NCBI GenBank assembly: GCA_018340375.1
Contig: JAFFJZ010000003.1
Span: forward strand, 14,756,001-14,820,000
Reading direction: 5' to 3'
Source of the DNA: Gonatopus flavifemur
Taxonomy: Eukaryota > Arthropoda > Insecta > Hymenoptera > Dryinidae
DNA: 64,000 bases
Below, piece by piece: positions 11,167-24,011 of the stretch. Positions within the stretch are counted from its first letter, which is position 1; every line of letters begins with the position of its first letter. The position numbers were made by a program, and so were the translations under genes. The notes below the pieces were generated by a model. It ran no database searches and was not told the DNA's origin. It saw only the letters and a program-made list of their open reading frames with translations.

Positions 11167-12573
11167 TTTCAAGCATTTACGTTCGCAATACTCATCGCTG
11201 GCACACTTTGTTCCCCAAACTGAGAGTCGATTTGCCAAATATTGATATTTTTGTTTTTTCCATGTACACGGAGAAAAATAAATTTCTGAAAATTACTACA
11301 TTTCTACCAAATTGGCAGGATATAAGAGAATATTACTGTTATTGATAGACAATGTAGTGAAAATGAACGATTAACAAAATATTCTGATATTTTCTCGTAT
11401 CCGGCAAATTCTGTAGGAATGTGGTAATTTGTGAAACTTTATTTTCCTCCGTGTATAGCAACTTCTCTAGAACGTTTCTATTTGTGTTGGAATTCGTGGA
11501 ACTGCACAATAATTTCGAACAGGGAAGATTGGAAATTCTATCTCGAGTTTTAGATATTGATTTGAGATCGAGAAACGCGCAAACTCATTTCTAACCAACA
11601 GAGAGTGACATATTCAAAAAGGAATGAAAACCGTTGCGCAAGAGATCTTCTATAGGTCAATCGTCATGAATACCATTTTTGGTATTCGCTGAACTTGCCG
11701 CAGTTGCCATGAGTGTCGTAAATGGTACTAGTGAACTACTGTTAGTTTTCCAGGGTCAAGAGGCAAATGCCAAAATTCAAATATTCAGGCATTCTGTTAT
11801 TAATTTTCTCAAGAACTTTGCCGAATTTTAATAAAAATTACAATTTTTCTGAGGCTTTCAGCGATTGAGATAACCCTGTGAAAAATAATCGGGATTTTTG
11901 TGTAATCCGCAACCAGAAAATTCCAATTATAGGATATGGAATTAATTTCCGACAGAAATTTTAATGTATATCGAGGGTCGATGCGCGTTTTTTGAATTCG
12001 AGATGAATTTTCAAAAATTCTTTCTGAACTGGATTGATTTTCCAATAATTGCAATTTTTCGGTTGTCGTATACAGAGAATTCGGATTATTTTTTCATGGC
12101 GTACAAAGCGCACACGAAAAAAAAATCGGAGTCATTAACATTTTGAAAAAATAACTGTCAATCCAATGAAAAAGAGCATTCATTACTCGTGAGAATGTTC
12201 GTTTCAGCCACACAGCTGAGTAGTTTATGAAAAAGTAATCAGAGTGGCGCAGGATTTTCTCCGTACACTAAAATTCAAAAGAATCAACCGTAATTCGTTG
12301 TATCGACACAGGAAAACTGAAAGTATCAATATTTGTTAAATTATCTGTGAATCTGGAGAAAAAACAATCCCAGAGATAAATATCACAGACATGAATGCTT
12401 GAAATGAGTAGTTTCTTCACTACTTTTCGTACCGAAATTACTAATTTTCGGTACGATATTATCAATTTTAATAATATAAGATTGCCGCTTTCAAGCATTC
12501 GCATTCGTGACATTCGTCACCGGAACTCTTTTTTTGTTCCCCAAATTGAAAGTCAGTTTGCTAATTATTGATA
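11167..12573. repeat. Three dispersed copies of an 85-bp unit
   Basis: A unit running from TTTCAAGCATT through TTCCCCAAA(C/T)TGA to ATTGATA occurs at about 11167-11250 (+), 12317-12402 (-) and 12489-12573 (+). The last two form the arms of a fold-back centred on the hairpin TCGTACCGAAAT...TTTTCGGTACGA (12427-12456). Confidence 0.6.
11267..11453. mobile_element. TA-flanked MITE, 187 bp
   Basis: Left end CACGGAGAAAAATAAATTTC and right end, complemented, CACGGAGGAAAATAAAGTTT. TA occurs at both flanks (11265-11266, 11454-11455). It has no coding capacity. Confidence 0.75.
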
Positions 12574-12717
12574 CGCTCAGTCTTCTCGTATACCAGCAAT
12601 CAGTCCACATTTCTGTGCTGACATTGTATACAATTCTTACATTCCATCCAGCGCATATCATTACCCGCATAACAATTTCGTGCCCCAAGATATCTTTCAA
12701 ATAAGTTTCATACGTTT

Positions 12718-12842
12718 TATGCAACGTGTTTAGATGCCTTTCAGAGGTTCGAAATACGTCTTACGTCGAAAAGACATCTTTTAGATTTGTTATGGATATA
12801 AAACATATCGTAGACGTCTAAAAAACATCTTAACACGTTGCA
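12718..12842. repeat. Palindromic repeat with GCAACGTGTT arms
   Basis: TATGCAACGTGTTTAGATGC (from 12718) and the inverse CATCTTAACACGTTGCA (to 12842) pair around a loop. AAGACATCTTTTA in the loop recurs in the 0.6-kb palindrome. Confidence 0.55.
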
Positions 12843-12913
12843 CAAGACATTATAAACTCGTCCAAAAGAGATCCTCCTAAGACACTAATTCTTATGTAGG
12901 TTTCAATTATATA

Positions 12914-13082
12914 CTGTAAAAAAATTCCTTTTGGAAATTCAGACAATTTCACTGATTCCTTACAGCCATTGATTTCTAAATTCTCAGATAAATTTTTACT
13001 GGATTTTAAGAAACTTCAAATAAATTTCGGAATGTATGTATTCTTAAAATTCAGAAGAAAGTGGATGTAGAAAATTACAGTG
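12914..13082. mobile_element. MITE-like element, copy 1 of a family also at 52.1 kb
   Basis: The left end TA-CTGTAAAAAAATTCC faces the right end TTACAGTG. The interior shares TCAGATAAATTT, ATAAATTTCGG-like words and, inverted, CTTTCTTCTGAATTT with the element at 52127-52365. It is degenerate and non-coding. Confidence 0.5.
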
Positions 13083-16000
13083 GGATTTTTAGAAGGAATT
13101 TTTTTAGACTATATTTTCTCATGGAGGCATGAACTGAGATATCAATTCTAATGAGTTTACTGACCCTTCTCCGGAACATTCTCACAAGAGAATTTCTTAG
13201 CAATTCAAATAATTGAGAATACATTATGAAAGAACGTAAATATCGTTTATGTTTAATGTAGCTTCCCGTAACGAGCACATTCATCCATACCTTGATATCT
13301 TCTGTCAAACCCACACGAAAATATCTAGAATTGAGATAGAGTGTACATTCGTACGTTTGTGTCAATTTGAAAAAAAAATTAAGATTCTTTTAGAACTGAT
13401 AATGAATACTTACAGAAAATATATATATATTTTCTATATTTCATTAGAAACTCTATGTTTTCTATTCGGCCTGGGTGAAAACACTACAAAGGAAAAAGTG
13501 TTTTTATTCTCCCATATTACAAGATAAATCTGAATCGTTTTATTATACAATTTAATAATACGTCTTTTCCTTCCTAATTGCGTGATTGATGTTTCAATAA
13601 AGAGTTACACTGGTTCGTTCTCGTTTCCTAGTAATCGTAGCAGTAACGAAAAGGTAGTAATATCATTTTAACAATATGAGAAAGTCATAGCATGCTTTTT
13701 TGCCTCGATTTGATTAATTTGTTCTCTTTGTTTCAAACATTTTCTTCCTCTTTATTAATTAAAAAGATATGGTATTAATCATGATGATAAAATATTCAGA
13801 TAAATGGTTATTTATTTCGTTCGTTATTTGTTTCTTTATTCCGTTCAATCAGGAATACATTGTTATATGAAATTGAATCATCATTTACATTATTGAATTT
13901 TCAAAATTTTCATAGATGAGGATTCAATTTATTCGAGAATATATGCGTTATAGTATTCAATGTTTTCTATTTGCTTTTCATATTCTATATATATATATAC
14001 TTGCTCGTTAATAGAATAGAGAATGGGTGATTGGTTTAAGAATCGGGCTGATCACACACGCACCTATCCTACTTGGAATAATCGAACCACTGGGGAACAC
14101 AAAAGGCAGAGCAAACGAAGAAGCGAATAATACACAATCATTCTTTTTCTATATCGCTTTTATTCTTCCAAATATTCGTTAGCGATGATAAGGTATCATC
14201 ATGTGTCCTTTAATTACATTCTTTTCGATTTTTGGTACCCGATGTGAATCGTCGTTTAAAATAAATACCGCAAAATCATCGCGGAAGAAATCAAATTCTG
14301 ACCACGCAAAATAGGATAGAATACAAATAAATAGCGGGTTACGTTATAACCAGACAATGTATTTGTCGATAACAAAATTACATAGTTATACAGAGAATTT
14401 TTGATCAAAGCCTCTGGAACGTGAATTCAATGGAATAAATTCAACTACGATGATTGTATAATTGAAATTATCGTTGTTTCGTGGCACACATCTCCTTGAA
14501 TCAAAAAGAGATCCTTCATTTAGATCGGTAATAAATAATCATCCAAAAATGTTCTATACAATCTGTCTGTGTCTTTTCAGACGAGAAAGCGTTGGGAACT
14601 TTTCAAAGATATATCTTGGAAGAATAATTATTTCAAATTATCCAACTCGTACATGCTCTGATATAATTCATATATCAGTTACATGTTCCATACAGAGTCC
14701 ATATTCGATTTAAACGTAAGGAACCTGTTCCTCCACAGGAATATATCAGATATCCAAGCGAAAGGATAAAAGTTGCACACAGTTGCGCTTCAAATGCGAT
14801 TAGCAACATAATGTACAGCAAATAGCGAAATTTTATATAATAACATGAAATAAATACTCAAGTACTTCAAATTGAATTCTCAATCATATTTTTAATTTGA
14901 ACGAAGTGATTTGTTGAACTCACCTACCAACAATGATGGTTTCAATTTTGCTTTGGTGTATAGGAATGTTAGTTAATGTCTAGTCAATCTAGTCTTGATT
15001 TTCTTCTTTCCCTTTTACAAAATTTCTACCAGAGTTCTTATGTTGTTAGAAGATACGGGTTTTTATACGAGAAGTAATGCTACTCTCGGCGATTATGTGT
15101 CATCAATACCGTTGTTATATAACATCTTGTGAGATATCACATAATACCGTAGTTACATGTGAATGACATGTAGTGTTAAGGATCTCTATTTGAAAGCGCG
15201 TTACTCATATTCAACAAAAACTCTCAACCAGTTACACAGATTGACAAGAATCACAGCAACGTGTCAACACTTTTTGTACACCATATGTGTTAGAAAGTAT
15301 CGAATGGAGGATTTATTTGTCTATCAATTTTTCTTTTCCCATTGTTTTATACAATTTATCTTAACTGTAATGAAAGTTCAAGCTCCCCGATGAAGCTCAA
15401 TAATAACAAACTCTCATTACAATTTTCACTTCATTGAATGATAGAAATTGGAAACGTGAATTGATGGGAATGGGATTTGATTATGATTTAAATGACCATA
15501 AAGGCTTCCTCCGATGAAGCGGAAATTGAACTTACGCGAATGTTTGATTTTATCGCATAGGATATCATATCTTGAGTAATGCGCTAATTATGTTACGAAG
15601 TATCTAATGCACGTAAAAACAATTTCAAGTTACATCAGAAATAATAAACGTATGAAAAATTTTCTCAAATTACACGAAAGGTAATTTTTGGTGTTTTATT
15701 GTCTATTACGGTATCGAAATCGAGAATAAAATAATCAAGACGAGAAAGAAGAATGGAATATGATGGTGTTGATGTTGCACAAAGTTGTACGTGGAATTGT
15801 ATATAATGTTATGTAAAGTGATTAATATGAGAAGAAAATTAGTCAATCACTGGCATTTTATCAGGTTGCTAATGGTTCAATAATGTTAGTGAAGATTTGT
15901 TAACCATCCTTTGAGATGCCAGTGGGAAATTTCATCGGAAGTTTCAATAAAAATGATGAAATAATGAAAACATCATACAATTTTCGATGAATAATCATGT

Positions 16001-16567
16001 AAACATGACTAGGGGCATTTTGAAGGATCATTAATGGGACCACCCATTTTCAACAAATTCGTTCCAACAGAAAATTTTGGAATTGTTTTGAAGATTTAAT
16101 AAGAATCTTCAGAAAGCTTGTAGGTTGAAGTTTACGACACTTTTCTTCGATTAATGTTGGAGTTAAGGCTCAATAGGCCGATTTGGGAAACTTTTTTCAA
16201 TTATATATAATTTCTATACAATATATAAATTATAAATACGTTTGAAAATTTTCCCACGTGGAAGATTCCCCATGAAATCTGTTATTGAAGCGTTTTTATC
16301 AACCTTTGTTTTTGTTAACAAAATACAAAAAAATGCAACTTGCTTTCATTTCGAACAATTGCATTTTAAAATATTGTCAAAATCACCTCTATTTCAAATA
16401 AAAGTAAGCAACAGGGATGGACGATATCGACATTATCTTAATACTTTTGTATAAAACATGTATCAAGTTTTCATAAAAACTAAATTATCATCTCCCATAT
16501 GAAAGATAATTATCGTCCATCCCTTGGAAGCAAGAAAATCCAATCAAAGTGCGATACGAGGAGTAGG
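13083..16567. other. Intergenic, no supported gene
   Basis: AT-rich; a TA microsatellite lies near 13985-14000. Reading frames are short and lack family similarity. Confidence 0.5.
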
Positions 16568-16750
16568 AGCACGTTTCGTTCTTCTTACGAAGATTAGCAC
16601 ATCAGATGTTTTCATGAAAAGAAGCACGTTTGATCTTTTCTGACGAAAACAAACATGCTCGATATTTCAATCGAGGATGAACACGTTTCACATTCCGCCA
16701 CGGATAGTAGCACTTTTCGAACCTTGCGGCGAAAAGTAGCATACTTTAGC
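16568..16750. repeat. Degenerate minisatellite of 27-30 bp hairpin units
   Basis: Units begin AGCAC or a variant at about 16568, 16596, 16623, 16653, 16680, 16709 and 16738, spaced 27-30 bp. Several units hold their own inverted repeat: TTTTCATGAAAA, CTCGAT...ATCGAG and CTTTTCG...CGAAAAG. The hairpin is kept while its sequence changes. The period is not a multiple of three, so it is not a protein repeat. Confidence 0.65.
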
Positions 16751-18345
16751 GTCCAGTAGAATTTTGTTGATCCACACCTTTTGAATGAAAATTGAGAATC
16801 TTCGATATACGCATCACATAACTCATTCATCACAAATGATATTGTTCAACAGTTAACAAAGTTCATATCCGAATAAAGTCTCCAAAAGAACAAAAGACAA
16901 ATTTATGGATGATACTTTGGTAGATTTGGCTTTCATTCGTGGAGGATTCGACACGTAAAAAACAAAATAATTTCTCAAAGTGGTGGAAAAATCTTCATTT
17001 TTCGTGGAAGAACAATTCCCCTGCGAGATGCGAGGATGAAATCCACCAACAGTGTGAAAAGAAAACTCCCCACATTTTTCACATTGTAATTCTTTGAATT
17101 GAGGAATATTAAATCGCCTTCCACGTGAACTTATTATATACGTCGAAGTCTTCTTTATAAATAGTTATAGAACAAAACAAACTGTAAAATTCGTGCAAAA
17201 ATATCATACTGTTTTCATATTGTTTGTTTTTTGTATTGTTTCATTTGTTCATTCGCACAATTCTGCAGGATGCTCGAGTACATCTTCGTATTCAAACACC
17301 AAACTTCCGTTAATACACCGAGAAAAGAAGTTGTAGAATTCACCTCTTGTTAAGTTCGAGCTACTACAATTTTAGTTGATTTTACCACAAGGAATGTAAT
17401 ATGCACATCAACTGAAATCGACTGAAATTGTGGTCACTTGCGCTATATTCTAAATCATCCATATATTTACTCAATGAGATTCAAATTTTAAAAATTGTAA
17501 AAATTCTATCATGCAATTTTTTTTCTGTAAAACGAAAAGGGCTATCAATTTTTTCAATATCCAACCGTTCACGTTTTATATATTAAAGAATATCTCAGTC
17601 TAACCTACAACTCTGGTTTAACAAATCGTTGCAAATTAGTTGGATATTAATAAGCAATAATCATTTCCTTAATTTTTCTTCCAAGAAAATTTTCATATCA
17701 CGTTTTGATTATAGGATACATGTGCCACGCGTATCCCGGAAATTCGATGAGAATAACTGAAAAAACTTGTCTCATAAATTACGTATCAATATGACCGATT
17801 TCAGTAGGTGAAGTATTATATAATTCATCGTACAATGTAGAAGAATTACATACGAATCAAATATAGATTATATAGGATTCAATACAAAAGAAAAATGGTT
17901 CGAATGATTGCTGTGAAAATTTCATAAACTCACTTTATCGTATGGTGATTTTACATAATTTTTAGTGATCCTTCAATATGATATAATGAATTACATAAAA
18001 ATTATCAACCGAAATCAGTCATAATTGTATATAGTTTGAGTAATTTATGATAGGATAAATCCACCCGAGATTCAATTATATCAGTGATTAATCATTTGTT
18101 TGCAGATACAAAGGTTGGTGGATTTGTGTAAAAATCATGTTTGAAAATTAATTTCTCCAATATCTTAATCTTTAATGTAAAAGATTAGAATCTTTCACAA
18201 CATTTATAACATCAATGACGTGATATAAAGTGGATGGGATGTTTAGGTAGCTAATTGCCAGGAATATGCAAACTGCTAAGTCCTGGCGGAGATGAACAAC
18301 TGGCAATTTGGCAAAAACAGTTGTCTGTTATTGCACCGTTATTTC

Positions 18346-18959
18346 CACACAGCACACGAATATCCTCAGGATATCTTGGGATGATTTCTTCAAAGTCCCA
18401 CGATACCCTCGGAACATTTATAAAATATTCTACAGGATATTTCTTGGCAAATCCTGAAAAGGTTACTTTTAATTCTAATGAAAATTTTAACTAACATTCA
18501 CCATAATAAAATTATTCTAGGTATTCTCTAAGCCTCGTAAGGCCTTGTAATAGCTAGAGTAATTTCTGCTAAGGCATATAATAGAGCATCCAATATACAT
18601 GTGATGTCACATTTAAATGTCATACGTTCAATAAGAATTATGTGGTTTATATACTCTAACTCTGCGCAATTGAAATACACGATCACATATTGATCTCATA
18701 ACGCGAATTTGAAAGCTCATTCAGAAATATACATGGATCATTAAACCACGAAATGTTTCACTTCGATTAAATCGGATTAAATATGATCTTTGAAGATCTG
18801 ATAAAAGTTAGTCGAACAGAGAAAAAAGCTTGTGATTGAATTCAATTGATCGATGTCAAGTCGAATTAAGACGCAGCAGATATTTCTGATATATCGTGAA
18901 TATCCTTCGATAAAAATGGGATCCATAAGATCTTTTCAGGATATCTCGTGCTCTGTAGG
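18346..18959. repeat. Fold-back element of about 610 bp
   Basis: The left arm (about 18346-18455, with GCACACGAATATCCTCAGGA) and right arm (about 18868-18959, complement with GAGCACGAGATATCCTGAAA) are inverted and diverged. The interior has no recognised coding region. Confidence 0.5.
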
Positions 18960-19361
18960 TTGTTTCTTAATTGGCGTACCACTCTGTTCTTACAAATAAC
19001 AAATAGATTTGAAAATAGCCAAATTAAAATTGATGTTGAATTATATCTGGCAAACTCATGTTGTCGACCCCATGTTGCCACTGGAAAAAGTGTGGCTGCA
19101 TCTTACTTGAAAATGTGACTGTAATTTAGTTTTTTCCATTGTGTGAAACAGAGCTAGTCCTGGCTGCATCTTAAAATCAGCTAATTTTCAAGATGGAAGT
19201 AAGTTTTATTCCTCACCGAGTGGGTAGAAGAATCTATAAAATTCATTCAAATCAAATTGAATAAGATCTTTGTCCAGGTTTTGATGAGATTTGGCAAGAT
19301 TCGATAAGTTTCACATTGAAACATCTTGTTGAATCTAACTGGACCTAATAAAACATTTCTA

Positions 19362-19685
19362 CACGCAGAAAAGTGCCTTTTTGGGGAATAGCAGAGTTCA
19401 CTATCCAATATAGCAACACACGTTTCTAATATGTTTTTAGTGGAATAAACTATGTAATTTACTGATTATGTGATTTTAAGTATTAGAAAGTGCAATGCCA
19501 CGTAGTATTTTTATGAATCACTATCAGGATTAGCAATTTCCATAATTTCCATCGCTGAATTTGAATTTTATGTGCCTACAAATCAAAATGCGACGTGATA
19601 TGATTTACTATTTCACATATCAGGGGCGGCTGTGCTACATACGACAGCGAATTTTACTATTTTTTGAAGATCTCTTTTCTCCGTG
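19362..19685. mobile_element. TA-flanked MITE-like element, 324 bp
   Basis: The left terminus CACGCAGAAAAG and the right terminus, complemented, CACGGAGAAAAG are flanked by TA (19360-19361, 19686-19687). Only the termini are inverted; the interior is unique in this window. Confidence 0.55.
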
Positions 19686-20278
19686 TAAACTGACTTCAAC
19701 CAATACACAAGGTTCAATAGGTCATACGAATATATACACGCGAAGTAAATCAACGTACTACAAGTTACAAACAGACGAGAAAGTACCGGTATTATTATTC
19801 AGGTAAATAAATTTCAATACTTCACTCTTGTACTCCGGAATATCGGTTTTCTTCATCTTTGTGATGGATTGGAAATGAATATATCAAAACTCTATGGTAC
19901 AAGGGTGAAGTGTCGGAACGTAGCCTTTGATGCACATTGCGTAAAAAAAAGTTGTATAACGCAAGGACGGTTCAAAAAGAAATCGAACTTCTGCCGGTTG
20001 GCGTGTTATTCGAAAACTTCGATTCCTTTTTCAACAGCCCTTGTGTATTCCATCAAAAATGGTGGGAGTTTAAAAATTTCTTCATGGATGTCCTGCTAAA
20101 AATGTCGTACAAATACGCTTTCTGTTTCCTTTTTTTCCTCAATTTTTCCAATGTTTTTCAAAGGGTAGGGAATTTTTAACCCTGATTTGATAAACCGTTT
20201 TCCTCATTCGTTGGAAAATTCAACATTCGAAAGGTAGAATAGTTCTTAAAAGTGACGATGAAAAAAACAATTCCTCTA

Positions 20279-20399
20279 CGCGGGGAGAAATTTGTAGTTA
20301 AATTTACTATGTGATTATTATGCCCGAGGAACAGACTCTGACTTTCCAATGGCATTTACTGTAAAACATAGTAAATTTAACTATAAATTTTTCTCCGTG
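20279..20399. mobile_element. TA-flanked MITE, short copy of the family also at 53.2 kb
   Basis: Arms CGCGGGGAGAAATTTGTAGT and ACTATAAATTTTTCTCCGTG nearly meet, flanked by TA (20277-20278, 20400-20401). CCGAGGAACAGACT in the interior is shared with the 53.2-kb copy. At 121 bp it is a deleted form. Confidence 0.8.
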
Positions 20400-20475
20400 T
20401 AGGATGGGGGAATAGGAGCCACTATGAAAACAAGGAAAAGCTGTTCATAATTTTTATAGTGCGTGTTGTTAGGTA

Positions 20476-20860
20476 CCGTGAAACGGGGTTACTTTGACTT
20501 TAAGGGTAGTTTTGACAATCCTTAGGGTCACTTCAACACACACTCACAGAAAGGTTGTCTTTTGACAAGAATAAAACGTATAGTTTTGTCCTGCCAACAA
20601 GAAGAAGTTTTTTTGATTCAAGAAAAATTTTCTTAAGATGAGTAAATTTTACTTGAATTAGGGAAATTTTTCCTTGTTGGGGGGACAAAACTACGTTTTA
20701 TTTTTCTCAGAAGAAAACCTTTCTTTGGATGCAGCACCAAGATACGGTTTAAACGTGTGAATTCGCAATCTTTCGTGGCGGCGCAAATAATTGAAGCGTA
20801 TTTTGGCGTGGTCCCAAGTACTCTCTGAGTTACCCTCAAAGTCAAAGTAACACCTATACG
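20476..20860. repeat. Two-tier fold-back element between two MITEs
   Basis: The outer arms are GGTTACTTTGACTTTAAGGG (20487) and the inverse CCCTCAAAGTCAAAGTAACA (ending about 20852). The inner arms are ATAAAACGTATAGTTTTGTC (about 20570) and the inverse GACAAAACTACGTTTTATTT (about 20684). Both arm pairs are clear. Confidence 0.65.
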
Positions 20861-20878
20861 CATCACTTGCCTGAACTA

Positions 20879-21052
20879 CACTGAGAGAAATTTAGAGCTA
20901 AATTCACTATTGGATCTTAGGAATGAAGGAACATACTGACCTCTAATGAAATTTACTGTTAAAAATTGTAAATTTGATCAGGTTTCTATTGTTATACCAT
21001 AGTAAATTTCTCCATTCTTAAGATCCCATAGTGAATTTAACTCTAAATTTTT
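20879..21052. mobile_element. TA-flanked MITE, decayed copy of the 53.2-kb family
   Basis: It begins TA-CACTGAGAGAAATTT. Arms GCTAAATTCACTATTGGATC and the inverse GATCCCATAGTGAATTTAAC pair. The core TGATCAGGTTTCTATTGTTA aligns with the same core in the 53.2-kb copy. The right terminus has decayed. Confidence 0.6.
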
Positions 21053-24011
21053 ACAATTGAAAATTGAATCATCCAATGCTTTGTCTTTGCCCAGACCACT
21101 CCCATTTGGATCCAAACGGGGACGATTCTCGACTGTGACTCCACGGTGATGAATCAACTGACCCTTTGATAGTTCTTTAAATTCTTCTGAAAAATTGATA
21201 TCTTTGGTCGAAGTACTACACCAGCATAAGGTTTTTTTAAATAACTTCACGAACGTTATAAACTGATCTTGAAGTATTTTCTCTTTCGAAATAAATATAC
21301 TTGAATACTTTTGGAAGATATCTGAATTTCATTGGAGAAGCAATATACTTTTCCATCAGTTTTAAAAATGGTAAAACCATAACACATGTACCGTTCTGTC
21401 TAGAAATTAATCCTCTGGATTCGTTTGGATTAATCTCGACTCTCGAATCGGAAAAACAAAGCAAACGTCCCAATTATTTATAATTCGTCTTAATATATCA
21501 AGAAGTGAGACATGAATGTTTGATTTATAAATTCGAAATTGTAAATTATCGAAAAAAGCAGGGCAGTTTGTCATTCCAAGCTTTAATTTAGAGATCCATC
21601 CAGGCCCACTGAAGAAACCGCAATCCTGTTTTACTCAAGTATTTTACAATTCTTCTGTGATATTTTTCTCCACTTATCTTCAAAATTTCATTCTAAAAAT
21701 CCCGGGTGAAAAAAATTTCTCAAATTATATATCATATATATTGAATTATATATAAATTATGTATAATTTTGAAAACTTTCCCACTGGGGATGTTCAGTGT
21801 AAAATATAGTAATCTTTAATAAAAATTCAAGAATATTTCTTGAATTTGTAATAAAGATAAAACGGTTCAAATTTCTGTTAGATTTCACTTGAAAAAGAAT
21901 GAAAAAATATGAACTTTCCAAAAGCGGCGCACGAAATTTCACAAAGAAACAATGTAATTTGTGATTTTTTATCATGTTTATAAGATTTTCAAAAAAAGCT
22001 TTCATGTTCGTTGGTATTTTCTAATCTATAAAACTTGATAAATAAAAACTTCTCAAAAGTGTTTTAAAGATTTTGAAAAAATCGGTGATATGAAAAATCA
22101 ATCCTTGTAGAGATTTCTTTGGTTAGTTCTTTCGAATAATGAATTTCATAATATTCTATACCGGTAAATATTAATCCCGTGGGAATGATGAAATATTCGA
22201 AATTGAAATCGACACAAATGGGAAACGATAGAAAGTTAGTTCTTTGAATTAATTATCACACTTTCGATCTCATGATTTTCATTGAATCGTTGAAAATAAT
22301 GGGAATTGCATTTTTTTCAGTAAGAAAATTGGTGAATTACGTATCAACGGTGGCTATCAATCTCTCACACAAACGAATAGATATATTGGGAATGCGTATT
22401 ATAATCACAGAAGGTATATTAGAAATGTGGTGAGATTGAATAACATGTGTGGTTGAGTAATAACTGAAACTACACCACAGTTATTACGGGATAAGAACTT
22501 TTCTGTTTTCGAGGTACTGATCAAGTCTGTGAACGGGTTGTATAAATGTATATTATCAATCCAACGTGTATCGAGAAACATCAGTATGTTTGCAAATCTT
22601 AATAGGTTTGGCGCACTCTATTAAGACGATACAACTATAAGAGTTCTATCGTCCCTATGTGCATTTCCATCAATATTTAATAGTTTATGTAATCAAATTA
22701 TGTTACATAATTTTCAACCTTTTCAACACGGTTTGCCATATTTCCTACATTCTCGATGCTGCGATACATTTTCAAACAAAAGTGTAGATGATATTCTTTC
22801 CTTAGAAAATTTTACTTCATCGATGATGATTCATAATTTCACTTTTACGAGATTGTTGATTCGTCATTATTTTTTCAAATATAAACTATCTCAAACATCA
22901 ATCAAATCTGGAAAATATAATTCCAAGAATTGTGTTGCGATCCTCGTTTTCAAGAAAATTTCAAATTGATAGATATTTTTTTAATAACAGTTAGAAACAA
23001 TAATGTTTTTATAAGTTTCAATAATGTTTTACCTTGGTTCCAATCGTTCGATTCAACACATCGGCAGGATGGAAAAAAAAATACCCCAAACGTGATCTTC
23101 AAGGTGCACACTTGGAAGCAACTGCCCTTCTCCCAATGATCGTTCGGTCTTTTATAATTTTCTCCTGCTCCTTCCTCCTCTTTCTTCCACCACCTCTTGC
23201 TCTTAGTAACGTTTTCCTTGCAATGATATTAACCGATACTTGATCTCAACTCGACCTCCTAAGACAACCTGTCACTGGCCCTTCTTCTTCAAGTGCATAA
23301 CGATGGCCTTCGACGCAAACCTTGTACTTGTACCAAAACAGTAACCCGTGTCCACGCGAAATAAGAATATATCTACATTTTATTACACGCATGTTCGATA
23401 ACATATTCTTTTGTTTTTGACACTTTGTTCAGTATAATATGCTGGAAATATAATTTTCAATCTATTCGTGTTTCATTCCAGCGTAATTTATGTTCGAATT
23501 AATTCAAGTATTTGTCTCTCGCTTAAAATAGTTGACAATGAACAAAGTGTTTCAATGAAAGTTAAAAATTTGTGATTCTAGTATTTTTGAAGAAGTTTTT
23601 TAAGAATCATGAATTTCTACGTTAGATCATTATCAGATCTTAAGAAAAATTGTACTTTTTATCAGCATAATTGTATGAATCTGTGCAACTTTGCAACAAA
23701 ATCTGATAAATCCCATGCTTTTGTTCGAATATTGCATCCAACGCAACAGTTAGGAACATTTGTTTCAAGAGTAAAATCAATCATAAATCTAACCAGACAT
23801 GAATTTTTATTCAAAGAATATATACATCACAAGAGGAGAAAATGCATACATTTGTACCATATACATCACTGGAGAGAGATCACTATTTTGTTTGTATCAC
23901 GTTTATACTTTAGGATTTAGAAACTTGGTTTCAGTCTTGATTTCATAACAATCATAAGTTAAGTTAGAATTAAACAAAATATAACAATTCTACATTAACA
24001 AATCCACATTT
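21053..24011. other. Intergenic between MITE cluster and torsin-like gene
   Basis: Mostly AT-rich. 23020-23330 is richer in C and T and could be regulatory or an unrecognised exon. The minus-strand torsin-like 3' UTR must lie below 24012; the nearest clear poly(A) signal on that strand is about 200 bp away (complement of TTTATT near 23807). Confidence 0.4.

Noticed and set aside
12427..12456. Perfect-looking hairpin as a microRNA precursor
   Set aside because: The stem is only about 14 bp and forms the centre of a larger fold-back repeat, too short for a microRNA hairpin.
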